Positions 46,176-54,873 are shown, counted from the stretch's first letter. The stretch: DNA of 64,000 bases from JADGHX01 sp037200125 (GCA_037200125.1 JBBCGS010000001.1:434001-498000); one strand, 5' to 3'. Numbers and translations are program-made. Notes: generated by a model from the letters alone, not told the origin.

Positions 46176-46934
46176 TCACGCCCTCGCGATGCTGGAGCCG
46201 GCGGGCATTGCCGCCGTCGTAGCGGTCAGTTGAGAGCGCAGGCGCCAGTACTTCTGGGCTGCGCTGTCATACATGTTCCAGAAGAGCTGGCAGGTGTGCC
46301 GTACCGCGAAGAGCGCTTCTTCCTGCATCGTTTCCGTGGTGCATAGATCTGCTACCAGCTCAATGCCTTCCCGGACGTGACCGACGTCCTCTTTCTGATG
46401 CACGGAGAAGAAGAGCGTGTCTTCGTCGGACAGGCCGTAGACCTTGCCGAGCAGCTTGTGACGCGCGGCGCCTGCACGCGTTTCCAGGCTCTGCCCCTCG
46501 CTCGCGATCATTACGGCGGCCGCGCCGATGTGGTACGTGCTCGGGTCGATCACGGCGCGCAGCCGGTAATCGATGAGCTCCCGCGTTTGCGGTGACGGCT
46601 CGTACGCGTCGCGTTCTTCATCACTGATGCCCTGGGCGCGGATGAAATCCCGCATGAGTTCCACGTGATTCCTGGTGCGCGAGAACCGCCCGGTCTCCTC
46701 TTCGAACATGTTGATCAGCAGCCGTTTCTTGTGTTTGGGCAACGGGCACCGGAAATGCAGGTTTTCGATATAGGTGAGGAAGTAGCGGGTGATCTGATAC
46801 CCCTCGAGCGTGATCGTCTTGAGCAGCACCCAGTTGCGTTCCGGCGCAAACAGTTCCGTGAAGATCGGATGGCTCAGGGTGAGCTGCGCATCGAGCTCTT
46901 CCCGCAACCGGATCGCAAACGCGGGTCGGTCCAT
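46176..46934 (-). CDS. Haem-oxygenase-like diiron oxidase (HDO)
   Basis: This 252-residue all-helical protein is of the TENA/PqqC-like family. Likely metal ligands: E and H in FEEETGRFSRTRNHVELM, E in IASEGQSLETRA, and H, D, H in SVHQKEDVGHVREG. In this superfamily (UndA, BesC, SznF-type) two irons cleave C-C bonds, desaturate or oxidise N. In a cluster with carrier proteins and an ANL ligase it may make an unusual alkene, N-oxide or cleaved product; which reaction cannot be read. Its stop is 5 bases before the ligase start, so the pair is one operon. Confidence 0.82.
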   Translation of the reverse strand: MDRPAFAIRLREELDAQLTLSHPIFTELFAPERNWVLLKTITLEGYQITRYFLTYIENLHFRCPLPKHKKRLLINMFEEETGRFSRTRNHVELMRDFIRAQGISDEERDAYEPSPQTRELIDYRLRAVIDPSTYHIGAAAVMIASEGQSLETRAGAARHKLLGKVYGLSDEDTLFFSVHQKEDVGHVREGIELVADLCTTETMQEEALFAVRHTCQLFWNMYDSAAQKYWRLRSQLTATTAAMPAGSSIARA

Positions 46935-47088
46935 GTGGGCTTCCTGGTATCAGGGAATCAGTTCCCGACGCCGGACCATAGCGAAAGTGCGGTGCGTCGA
47001 TACCTGTCCTTCCGGGCAGGGTGCGGCTGGCAATCGCGAGCGTGCTCCAGCATGATTGCGCCGGTTTCCATTCGGAGTGTTCTGACGC

Positions 47089-47823
47089 ATGGGTTGCGTG
47101 AGCTCGAACGGCAATCGCCGCAGCCGGCGTATGGGCGGTCTGGGTCTCCTGATCGCCCTGGCCTCTACTGCTTTCGGTGACGACGCTACTCGCGAGAAGA
47201 TGGCCAAGGTCAACGTCGTGTTGCCGGGCGCGGCGGAGCGGGAGCTGGCTTTGTCAGCGGCTCCGGAGCCGCTGCGAGCCGGGGCCACCGTGTATGTTTT
47301 CGGCAAGAACGGTTTCGAGAAGGCCCGCGCCGGCTCAAACGGATTCACCTGCCTCGTCAACCGGGACGCGTTCATCTATGGTGCGTCTCACCTCAAGCCC
47401 ACTTGCTGGGACGCGGCCGGCGCCACCACGTATGTGCCCGTGATGCTCAAGCTCGGAGAATTACTGGCGCGCGGCGCATCGGCCGATGCGATCCGTGCCG
47501 CCATCGATGCGGGATTCGCCGATCACACGTTCAATCCGCCGCGCACGGGCGGCGTCGCCTATATGCTCGCTGGCGACGTGGAAGTTGACGCCAGCACTGG
47601 CGAGGTGACGCGGCAGTTGTTTCCGGGGCATTTCATGTTCTACGTCAATGGCGTGACGAATGAGCAGCTGGGATATGTTGCCGGCGCCACGCACGCCCAG
47701 AACCTGCCGCATGTGTTTTCCGACGGTGCGGGCGGCAATCATGGCCTCGCGTATGTGATCGTCGTTGCGGCGAAGCCGGAGCAGGATGGCGCCAGCAAGG
47801 CGGCCGATAGGATGCGCCACTGA
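47089..47823 (+). CDS. Exported hypothetical protein
   Basis: This 244-residue protein has a basic N-terminus and a hydrophobic core (RRMGGLGLLIALASTAFGDD), a signal peptide of about 30 residues (a later start at 47131 would work too). The mature part contains ATVYVFGKNGFEKARAGSNG, CLVNRDAF with a Cys pair, and GHFMFYVNGVTNEQLGYVAG. I do not recognise the family. Probably a periplasmic or secreted protein. It is divergent from the HDO gene, so it may be a cluster gene or the first gene outside it. Its stop is the start of repeat copy C. Confidence 0.7.
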   Translation: MGCVSSNGNRRSRRMGGLGLLIALASTAFGDDATREKMAKVNVVLPGAAERELALSAAPEPLRAGATVYVFGKNGFEKARAGSNGFTCLVNRDAFIYGASHLKPTCWDAAGATTYVPVMLKLGELLARGASADAIRAAIDAGFADHTFNPPRTGGVAYMLAGDVEVDASTGEVTRQLFPGHFMFYVNGVTNEQLGYVAGATHAQNLPHVFSDGAGGNHGLAYVIVVAAKPEQDGASKAADRMRH

Positions 47824-48209
47824 CGAATTTCGAATCTCGGCTCAGGCACGATGCGATCATCACACCGGGAGAATCTCGGATTCATCGGTTCTGGCTTTCG
47901 CGCGAAATCTGCGGAACGCTCTTGCATTCTTCGATGATTTCTTCGGCTCGACGGATCGCAACGGCCGTGTGCCCGAAAAATTACATCATCTGCTTCACAA
48001 GATATCAGCGACTTGTGACTGATGATCAAAGAGCGAAACCGCAACTCCCGCACTCATAACGCCAGTGTTGCAAACCGACGCATTTGGGTGCAATCCGGTG
48101 CAACGACCCGATTCAGTCGGCCGGAACGCACGAAGCCAGTGATGCATAACGTTGCAAACGGGGGCATTCCGATGCGTCCGGCGCGGATTCGGAGGCGTGC
48201 CATGCTCGG
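47820..48209 (+). repeat. Dispersed intergenic repeat, copy C
   Basis: It begins at the stop codon of the exported-protein gene (TGACGAATTTCGAATCTCGG). It shares with copy B the blocks TGCGGAACGCTC, GATGATTTCTTCGGCTC, GATCGCAACGGCCGTG and ACTCCCGCACTCATAACGCC, then GTTGCAA and TGCAA words (48065-48110 and near 48150), then GCCATGCTCG. About 80 per cent similar to copy B by eye. No gene inside. Confidence 0.8.
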
Positions 48210-48243
48210 GCGCCTTTTAGTGCCTGACGCTGCGCTCGAGCGT

Positions 48244-49466
48244 TCACGACAAACCCAGCTCGCGGCCGAGGACCTGGCGGACGAAACCATCGAGCCGTCC
48301 ATCGCCGACGAGATTCCGGAGGGTCGCCTTGGTTTCATCTGCACGGCCGAGAGTCGCTGACGCTTTGAGGGTGGCGTGGTAGGCGCTCCAGACATCGAGC
48401 GCCGTGATCTCGTAGCCGAATCCCTGCACGAGCCAACGCAAGGCCGCAAGCCCTGCGCCCGCTGCGAATTCAGGTTGCCGTTCAGCATGAGCGCGAGCGG
48501 CCCGCACCAGAGTCTTCGGATCACAGGGCGAATCCCGAACGAGTTCCAGGGCCAGGTCGAACAGACCCAGCTCTTTCGCAGCGGTGAACCACTTTCCCTC
48601 GTCTCCCGGCGACTGCCTGATGAGATCGCGGAGGATCCATTCGCGCGCGATGTTCGGGTAAACCGCGGCAATTGCGCGAAACGTCGCGAGATAGGTTCCT
48701 CCTGCATGCGCCGTGAGGCCGAAGCGGCGATACGCGTCCTCGACCCGGCCGGCCTTCAGCAGAATCTGCTCGCACAGACGGTCGACTGCACCGTCGGGTG
48801 TCCACGGACCACGCAAGTGTGCGGCGAGTGCGATTGCTTCATCGTGCTTGCCCTGCGCGGCCAGCGCTTTCACCGCGTAGCACTTGTAGTGCCAGAAGTC
48901 GGTATGGGCGAGGAGCGAGTAGATGTCCTGAAATAGACCGGCATGTAGCAGTGCGCTGAGGCATGCGGATGTTCCGTGAAAGTGTCCGCGAAGCGCCTTG
49001 TCCGGCCCCAATGCCATGCGCGTGACGTCGATCAGCCGGTCTGCCCATGCGCTTGCGATCTCACGGTTCACGCACAACTCACCCCAGTAGTCCGCCAGGA
49101 TCTCGATGTAGGGGACTTGGTCGGCCGCATGCGCTTCGTACAATCGCTCCAGCCACGTCTCTCGCACGGAGACGGACACGTCTGCCGCGCTGATGATTGG
49201 AACCAGCGTCTCTATCGCGCCGTTGACGGCACCCCCAGTGCGCCGGATGAACTGTCGACGCGTTCGAGTGCCGGCGACAGGCGCTCGATGAGGCGTACCG
49301 CCCCCTCCGCCGCGATGGCGGGCTCGTTACGAGAGGCGGTCTTGATTTTGGCAACGGCTTGCCTGATCCGAGTCACTGCAGTCGACGAAGACTTCCAGGT
49401 GAAGGCGTTGGGACGGATTCGGCTGGGGAATAGCCATTTGCGAGCGGTTGGTTTCGGTTTGGTCAC
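48244..49466 (-). pseudogene. DUF6880-like helical-repeat protein with a frameshift
   Basis: The GTG at 49466 opens TKPKPTARKWLFPSRIRPN and then AVRLIERLSPALERVDSSSG. At five C on plus (49232-49236) the frame shifts. Adding one G restores ALGGAVNGAIETLVPIISAA and continues as SVSVRETWLERLYEAHAADQ to a clean end (VRQVLGRELGLS, stop at 48244). The full protein of about 407 residues is an alpha-helical repeat type (DUF6880-like by memory of its motifs). Function unknown. The homopolymer shift suggests a sequencing error. Confidence 0.6.
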
Positions 49467-49581
49467 GATTAGGCGTCGGAAATGGGGTTGTGTGGGGCAT
49501 GGCTGGTCCTGCGTGAGTCCGTAGGGCGTGCGGATCGGATCGTGAAAGCTGCATCCGTCCGGCGGCGACCGCGCGTGGCGC

Positions 49582-49958
49582 TCAGCGCTTCGCCGTCGGC
49601 GACCGCGCTTCCACGCGCAATCGCCACTCGCCATCTCTTTCGACGACTTTGTAATTTCCTACCAGGCGCAGATCATTGCCGAACTGAGCCCGCTTGCGTG
49701 CAATCAATTCCTCGACCAACGCGGAGAGTGCGGCATCGGGAGCAATCTGCTTGCGCAGCGTGTGACCCATTCCGTATCGGCGTGGACGGTGTCGTAGACC
49801 ACTGCATTCCATGTGACGAAAGCCATGCGCAGGATCTGTTCAATCTGTTCCGGTGTGAGAGAGCCTTCCTCGCCGAGAATCGGCTGAGCGAACTCGAGGA
49901 ACGCCTTCGAAATATTGGGTTCGTGGAACGGAGTATCGATCGGGTCTTTCAGATTCAT
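49582..49958 (-). pseudogene. Small hypothetical gene with a one-base frameshift
   Basis: From ATG 49958 the first frame is MNLKDPIDTPFHEPNISKAF, then EQILRMAFVTWNAVVYDTVH. The second continues HTLRKQIAPDAALSALVEEL and NYKVVERDGEWRLRVEARSP, ending TAKR. Restoring a single G in the GGG run (49766-49768) joins EW to GHTLRKQ and gives about 125 residues. It is not a family I recognise. Placed next to the VapBC pair; a second toxin-antitoxin-like or accessory gene is possible. Confidence 0.5.
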
Positions 49959-50075
49959 ATCCGGTCCGTCAGTGGCCCGAGCTTGCGAGCCCCTGCCTTC
50001 TGCCGCAGGCGGCTCGCCGCGCGGATACTTCGCATATTGTTCTGCGATGCGTAAAACTCGCCGTTGGCCGGTTAC

Positions 50076-50468
50076 TCAGTACGAGACGACAGCGATGTCG
50101 GTGTGCGGAAAGTCATTGCCTTTGAACAGCAGCGGTTCACCCTTGATCTTCGCCAAGGCATAGCTGAAACAGTCGCCGTAGTTCAGCCCGGCGGAATGAC
50201 GTCCCTTGCCGTAGCGACGCCAGGCTTCGCGGGCGAGGTCAGCCTGTTCTGCGGTTACGGGCTCGATGACAAATCCGCCTTTGGTGGCGAGAAGGTCCAG
50301 CTCGCGGGCCCCGGCCGGTCCGTACCGCGACTCGATGACGATGCCGGTCTCGACAAGCGTTGCAGCGGAAACAAGCCTGCTCGCATCGGACTCCAATGCC
50401 GATGCAATTCGGGCCGCTTCCGGCTCCATGCTGAGGAGCGCAACCAGCGCTGAGGTGTCGATGACCAC
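50076..50468 (-). CDS. vapC: PIN-domain toxin, VapC-like
   Basis: This 130-residue protein has the PIN acidic residues in MVIDTSALVALL, LVETGIVIESRYG, and NYGDCFSYALAK; it ends FKGNDFPHTDI, a common VapC end. Likely an RNase. The antitoxin gene ends 10 bases upstream on the same strand, so it is the second gene of an operon. The divergent region 50731-51031 probably carries the shared promoter space. Confidence 0.9.
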   Translation of the reverse strand: MVIDTSALVALLSMEPEAARIASALESDASRLVSAATLVETGIVIESRYGPAGARELDLLATKGGFVIEPVTAEQADLAREAWRRYGKGRHSAGLNYGDCFSYALAKIKGEPLLFKGNDFPHTDIAVVSY

Positions 50469-50478
50469 GAGCGGTACG

Positions 50479-50730
50479 CTAGCGCGGCAGGCCGTGCTCG
50501 TCGTACCCGATAATGTCGTCCGCGGATCGTTTATCGGCCGCTGGCAAGCGGGAGCAGCGCTGCGCGATTTTGAGGAGCTGTTCGCTCAGGCGAGGGCCGC
50601 GGACACGGCGAACACGAGCCAGACGTTCGCGCAGAGACTGCACGACTGCTGTCGTCAGAGTCTCGCCGGTTGCCTTCGCGACTTCACGGGCGAGGCGATC
50701 TGCTTCGGGATCCTTGATACTCAGCGCCAT
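50479..50730 (-). CDS. vapB: VapB-like (PSK/Rv0623 type) antitoxin
   Basis: This 83-residue protein reads MALSIKDPEADRLAREVAKA, then GETLTTAVVQSLRERLARVR, the typical PSK-type antitoxin start. The C-terminal part has DIIGYDEHGLPR, the toxin-wrapping motif. It is the first gene of the pair and should bind the operon promoter as a dimer. Confidence 0.9.
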   Translation of the reverse strand: MALSIKDPEADRLAREVAKATGETLTTAVVQSLRERLARVRRVRGPRLSEQLLKIAQRCSRLPAADKRSADDIIGYDEHGLPR

Positions 50731-50993
50731 ATTGGTGTCTAGAAAGGTATAGAGACTTATATACTAGGATCCGGCGGCTCGCTGGTAAAGCACATGAGAT
50801 CGAATGTGCGTTCCGTACGGCCTCGGGCCACGGACGGCGGAGGGGCGGGGGTGACAAGCCGCCATCAAGTAACCGTCGCAGCGGCTCGGTTTTACCGAGA
50901 AGCCTCCCGTGGGCATCCGTCACGAACGCACAAGTTATTGATCTTTTTGGAGATTTGTTGGGAACACGTTCTGGATTTCCGCCCAACGTTCCC

Positions 50994-50999
50994 TATAAT
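50994..50999 (+). promoter_or_regulatory. -10 box of the Xre/RES promoter
   Basis: A perfect TATAAT, 33 bases before the antitoxin start at 51032. Around it an imperfect inverted pair GGAACACGTT / AACGTTCC (50961-50990) could be the autoregulatory operator. No clear -35 is seen. Confidence 0.5.
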
Positions 51000-51031
51000 G
51001 GCTAAGAGACTCAGAGACTAAGACAGTCAGG

Positions 51032-51976
51032 ATGGCGCCCATGGCTTTGCAAGCGATTGCGGGTGACCGCGTTTTTCTAAGCGCAATTGTGGAGCACGAG
51101 CATTCTCCCCAAGTGAGGACGGCCGTGCTTACAGCCAAGAGCTTCGACTCACTGCTGGACGAGCGTCCGGCGGCCATTACGTTGGGACCCCGCGGTGTGC
51201 TCAGCGGCGATCTTCTTCTGGGAGTCGTCGTCGACAAGCCAGAGCTGTTCAAGCCGCTCATGAGGCATCCATCGAAGGTCGTTCGTTGGCGATGCTATGC
51301 ATTGAAGCCAGGGGAGCAGCAGTTCGAGCTTACGGAGTTGATGGACGCGCATTCGCTGCATCGAAAAGTCGTGCAGTTGCTCAAGCGGGTGGCGCAGGCA
51401 TCCACGGAGATGCATGCCTGCGCGCTCTTACCAGATTTCGATTGGACACCGGCTCGCGACAGGAAAATGCGCTCTGTGCTTACACAAATGCTTGCGCATT
51501 CGGCTGCAGGCAGGACGGTCACAATGGACGCCGATCCGATCGCCGCCCCGACCTCGCGCACAAATGCTGACGAGGAGGCGCTTGATCGCGAAAAGCTCGT
51601 CCGCATTCGTAAGCAAATGCTGGACAAAGTTGGTTCCTACTCCAGCGAGGAGATCGCAGCTGGCGCCGAATCAACTACGTCGAATGCCAGCCAGTATGCG
51701 GCTGACCAGCGTAACGCCGGCAAGATCTTCGGCGTCCGTTTCGGCCAGACGTGGCACTACCCGAAATTTCAGTTCGACTCCAGGCGTCGTCCCTATGCCG
51801 AGATGAGGGATATCGTTACTGCACTCTCGCCGGATGACCTGGGCTGGGACCGCATCCAATGGTTCCTCGAGCCGCACAAAATGCTCCATGGCAAGACACC
51901 GCTCCAGGTATGGAGCACGGATCGAAAGAAGATCGTCGAAGCCGCCAACACGGAACGTTGGAATGGCCGCGACTAG
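51032..51976 (+). CDS. Xre/MbcA/ParS-type antitoxin with a long N-terminus
   Basis: This 314-residue protein, start ATG 51032, has a C-terminal toxin-binding segment (GQTWHYPKFQFDSRRRPYAE, MRDIVTALSPDDLGWDRIQW, PHKMLHGKTPLQV), as in DUF2384-type antitoxins of RES toxins. The N-terminal ~170 residues are longer than usual and not recognisable, perhaps an extra sensing domain. Antitoxins of this group bind their promoter and block the RES active site. The toxin gene starts inside its 3' end (TTG 51958). Confidence 0.75.
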   Translation: MAPMALQAIAGDRVFLSAIVEHEHSPQVRTAVLTAKSFDSLLDERPAAITLGPRGVLSGDLLLGVVVDKPELFKPLMRHPSKVVRWRCYALKPGEQQFELTELMDAHSLHRKVVQLLKRVAQASTEMHACALLPDFDWTPARDRKMRSVLTQMLAHSAAGRTVTMDADPIAAPTSRTNADEEALDREKLVRIRKQMLDKVGSYSSEEIAAGAESTTSNASQYAADQRNAGKIFGVRFGQTWHYPKFQFDSRRRPYAEMRDIVTALSPDDLGWDRIQWFLEPHKMLHGKTPLQVWSTDRKKIVEAANTERWNGRD

Positions 51977-52683
51977 ATCGGTTCCGGATCTCGCCACCGA
52001 CCAAGAAAGATCTCGACGCGGCAGAAGCAGCATGGCGGGAGGGAACTCTCGTTCATGAAGTACCAGTCAACACCCGATACTGGCGCGTGCTTCGCGCCGT
52101 TCCACCTGCAGATCCATTGGAGTACGCGACGACCTGCTATCCGTCGGATAGCGACAACCGGTTCACTCCGATATTCGCCGGCGGCAAGATAGTCGCGTCC
52201 GCGTATGCCGGCAGCACGCCTGAGATTGCGCTTTGGGAAGTAATCCTCCGCGACATTCGTCACAAGGGCATCAAGCGTGTGCCTCAGCATGAGACCACGA
52301 GCCGATATCTGGTCGAGGCCAGAACGACTCGGGTCGTCAAACTACTTGACCTGCGCCGACCCAAGGACGCCAACCTTGTGGCTGGCCGAAGACGGCCGCC
52401 CAAGCTCACTGCCGCACCGAAATCGGCGTACGCCGTTACTCGTGCCTGGGCTCAGGCACTCTACGACCGGCTTCCAGAGATTGACGGCCTCATCTACGAG
52501 TCGCACCAAGTTCCTGGCGATTGCATCGTGCTCTGGCAATCGCGGCGATCAGAAGTATTCAAGTCAATGGGGAAGGCACAACCCGTCAACACGGGCGCCG
52601 TCCGCAAACTGCTCAGAGCCGAAGCCAGGAAGGCGGGTGCAGTCGTTGACTTCGGGGGCCTCGAGGACGATCGAGTGCGCTGA
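51958..52683 (+). CDS. RES-domain toxin
   Basis: This ~242-residue protein, if the TTG at 51958 is used, has the RES pattern: R and Y in TRYWRVLRAV, ASAYAGSTPEIALWEVI with E, and S in IDGLIYESHQVPGDCIVL. In this family the domain splits NAD. The gene overlaps the antitoxin by 19 bases, so translation is coupled. The start is uncertain because the frame is open upstream; TTG 51958 follows a GGAA site. The product would drop cellular NAD when unrestrained. Confidence 0.78.
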   Translation: MEWPRLDRFRISPPTKKDLDAAEAAWREGTLVHEVPVNTRYWRVLRAVPPADPLEYATTCYPSDSDNRFTPIFAGGKIVASAYAGSTPEIALWEVILRDIRHKGIKRVPQHETTSRYLVEARTTRVVKLLDLRRPKDANLVAGRRRPPKLTAAPKSAYAVTRAWAQALYDRLPEIDGLIYESHQVPGDCIVLWQSRRSEVFKSMGKAQPVNTGAVRKLLRAEARKAGAVVDFGGLEDDRVR

Positions 52684-52928
52684 ACATCAGCTTCGTGCGT
52701 GGCAATGTGGTGCAGCCATTGCCACTGCGGGAGACCTCGGCCGCGGGGAGGTTCGCGGTGCAAAGCGTTGCGATCTGATGCAATTCGACCTGAAGGCGTA
52801 GACTTATGCACCATCGGGCGACGTGCGCTGATCATCAGATTTCTTGGCGGCAAATCGGTCCTCTTCAGACGAACCAGGACCTGCAGATGCTCCGCGGGCT
52901 CTGCCTCGTTTCGCAGAGATGCATGCCC
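52684..52928. other. Short gap with TTGCA-type words
   Basis: No gene. It carries GTGCAAAGCGTTGC and TGATGCAATTC around 52758-52786, the same TTGCA/TGCAA words as next to the other repeat copies. Confidence 0.4.
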
Positions 52929-53244
52929 ACATGCTTGCGTGAATCCTGCGGAGTTCTCCTACGCCTATCCATGATTTCCTCGGCTCAGCAGATCGCAACG
53001 GCCGTACGCCCCAAGTTTTCGAATTACACTTGTACCAAGAGATCAACAACTTGCGGACTGAGGTGTGAGAGCCAAACCGCGACTCCCGCACTCATAAGGC
53101 CAGTGTTGCAAAGCGTCGCGTTCCGGTGCAAATCGGCGCAGCGTGTCTACGGAGCCGATGCTTCTTGCGAAGATGCCGCTGCGAAGCCGTGCAGACCGAC
53201 GGATCTGTGCGTAGTCGCTCGATTCCAATGAGATGCCATGCTCG
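52929..53244 (+). repeat. Dispersed intergenic repeat, copy D
   Basis: It begins CATGCTTGCGTGAATCCTGC as in copy A, has the shared core and ACTCCCGCACTCATAA tail, then GTTGCAAAGCG and GTGCAAATCGG words, and ends in TTCCAATGAGATGCCATGCTCG as in copy B. So copy D mixes features of A and B. It lies between the RES and ParD genes. Confidence 0.8.
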
Positions 53245-53299
53245 AGCCGGCGTCGATGGCTGCTTTGCCAAATTTGCCATTCGATGGTGTGATCTCACC

Positions 53300-53548
53300 A
53301 TGAGCACGATGAGCATTTCTCTGCCTGACTCGCTCGATGATTTCGTGGACGAGCAGGTCAATCAGCGCGGATATGGCACGAGCAGCGAGTCCGTGCGCGA
53401 ACTGATAAGAAGGGATCAGGATCGTCTGCACTTGCGAGGTCTTCTGCTCGCAGGGGCTACATCCGCACCGACGAAGCCCGTTGATGGAGCCTACTTCGAC
53501 GGCCTGCGCCGGAGAGTCGGGTCATCTAAGCCCGCTTCACGTCGGTGA
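53300..53548 (+). CDS. parD: ParD-type antitoxin
   Basis: This 82-residue protein from ATG 53300 (MSTMSISLPDSLDDFVDEQV) has an RHH-type N-terminus (beta strand, then helices GYGTSSESVRELIRRDQDRL) and a toxin-binding C-terminus (PVDGAYFDGLRRRV). The toxin gene starts at the overlapping GTG 53545, whose GTGA shares the stop. This fits the coupled ParDE operon. Confidence 0.88.
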   Translation: MSTMSISLPDSLDDFVDEQVNQRGYGTSSESVRELIRRDQDRLHLRGLLLAGATSAPTKPVDGAYFDGLRRRVGSSKPASRR

Positions 53549-53882
53549 AGTCGAAAGCTGTCGTACCGCGGGAACGAGCTGAGCGGGACGTTGATAAGGC
53601 CATCGACTATTACCCGAGTGAAAACGCCCCAGAAGCGCCTTGGGTTTCATCGATGCCCTAGAGCAGGCATACCGCCATATTGGCCGTCATCCCAATGCCG
53701 GCTCGTCGCGGTATGCCACTGAGCTGAATCTTCCGGGCCTGCGTTTCTGCCCTCTGAAGCAGTATCCGTACCTGGTCTTCTATCTCGAGCGGAGCGACCA
53801 CATCGATATGTGGCGCGTACTTCACGGCGCACGCGATATCCCCGCGTGGATGCGGGATTCCGGATCTGATCCGATCAGTTAA
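53545..53882 (+). pseudogene. parE: ParE-type toxin with a one-base frameshift
   Basis: The GTG at 53545 opens MKSKAVVPRERAERDVDKAI then DYYPSENAPEAP, and a missing base near 53635-53640 moves the frame to LGFIDALEQAYRHIGRHPNA, FCPLKQYPYLVFYLERSDHI, WRVLHGARDIPAWM, a clear RelE/ParE-like toxin end. ParE toxins poison DNA gyrase. The break may be genuine, because toxin loss is easily tolerated, or a base-calling error. Confidence 0.72.
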
Positions 53883-54291
53883 GGCACGCTTGCAAACGCG
53901 ATCCGCTTCGGCTCGCACCAGTACCCGTAAGGAATGGTCCGACGCTCTCCAGCGCCCTATCGGCACGTTGATGCCTACTGGCGCTGCGAAGCCAAGGGTC
54001 AAAACATCTCGACAAGCCGTGTCGCTGCTCGAATGCGGCACCGCTGGCGGCACCCACGGCTACGGGATCTGCGTGCGGAGCCTGCCGATGAGATGGTTAC
54101 GCGCATATTGAAGCTTACGTTCGGGGCCGGTCGGCGGGTCGTGGAGCCGACGGTGCTTTCTGAAGCACAATTACGAACGAGACTGAAAAATCCCGCACCC
54201 AACCAGAATATTTTACCTCCGCCGGCCGCAGGGAGTTGGCGCAGGTATCTATGGCTCCCCGTCCCCGTGCGGCGGCGGTAATCTCCCAGCC
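53883..54291. other. Gap before the sigma factor gene
   Basis: No gene supported. It marks the boundary between the toxin-antitoxin cluster and the regulated uptake locus, and must carry the promoter for the sigma factor gene. Confidence 0.4.
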
Positions 54292-54873
54292 ATGAGCGGG
54301 GATTCCATTGACGACTGGTTTATTCGGGAAATCCTCGTGCACGAGGAGGCTCTCGTCCGGTACCTGCTGCGCAGGTGGCCGAGCCGGCCGGATGCGCACG
54401 ACTTGCGCCAGGATACGTACGTGCGCGTCTACGAGGCAGCTGCCAAGTCACGCCCTCCCATGCCCAGGGCTTTCCTCTTTGCGACCGCCGCCAACCTGCT
54501 GACGGATCGCATGCGCCGAAGGCGAGTCGTGGCGATCGATTCAGTGGGGGATCTGGCGGCGCTGGACGTTGTGGTCGAAGAGGTGTCACCCGAGCGCCGG
54601 TTGTCGGCGCACGAGGAATTGCGGCGCCTGGCGCAGGCAATCGACTTGCTTCCGCCCCGGTGTCGGGAGGTCGTGTGGATGCGGCGCGTGGATGAGCTGC
54701 CTCAGAAGGAAGTAGCGCGGCGGCTCGGCATTGGCGAAAAGAGCGTCGAGAAGCATGTGATGAAGGGCATGAAGCTGCTGGCCGCCGCGTTTCGCGGCGT
54801 CGAGGAGGAGGGGGCAATGCAGGAATCGTCGCAGGCTTCGAGCGAGCGGGAGAAGGAACATGGAGAGCCATAG
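54292..54873 (+). CDS. ECF sigma factor, FecI type
   Basis: This 193-residue sigma-70-like protein has region 2 (DAHDLRQDTYVRVYEAAAK, about residues 34-52) and region 4 (IDLLPPRCREVVWMRRVDEL, EVARRLGIGEKSVEKHVMKG). It has no extension. It would direct RNA polymerase to the TonB receptor promoter when released by FecR. The FecR gene overlaps its end by 14 bases (54860-54873), confirming a sigma/anti-sigma pair. Confidence 0.92.
   Translation: MSGDSIDDWFIREILVHEEALVRYLLRRWPSRPDAHDLRQDTYVRVYEAAAKSRPPMPRAFLFATAANLLTDRMRRRRVVAIDSVGDLAALDVVVEEVSPERRLSAHEELRRLAQAIDLLPPRCREVVWMRRVDELPQKEVARRLGIGEKSVEKHVMKGMKLLAAAFRGVEEEGAMQESSQASSEREKEHGEP

Noticed and set aside
4418..53244. The dispersed repeat as integron attC sites
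   Set aside because: The TTGCA and CATAAC words do not fit the GTTRRRY / RYYYAAC core sites, and there is no integron integrase in the window.
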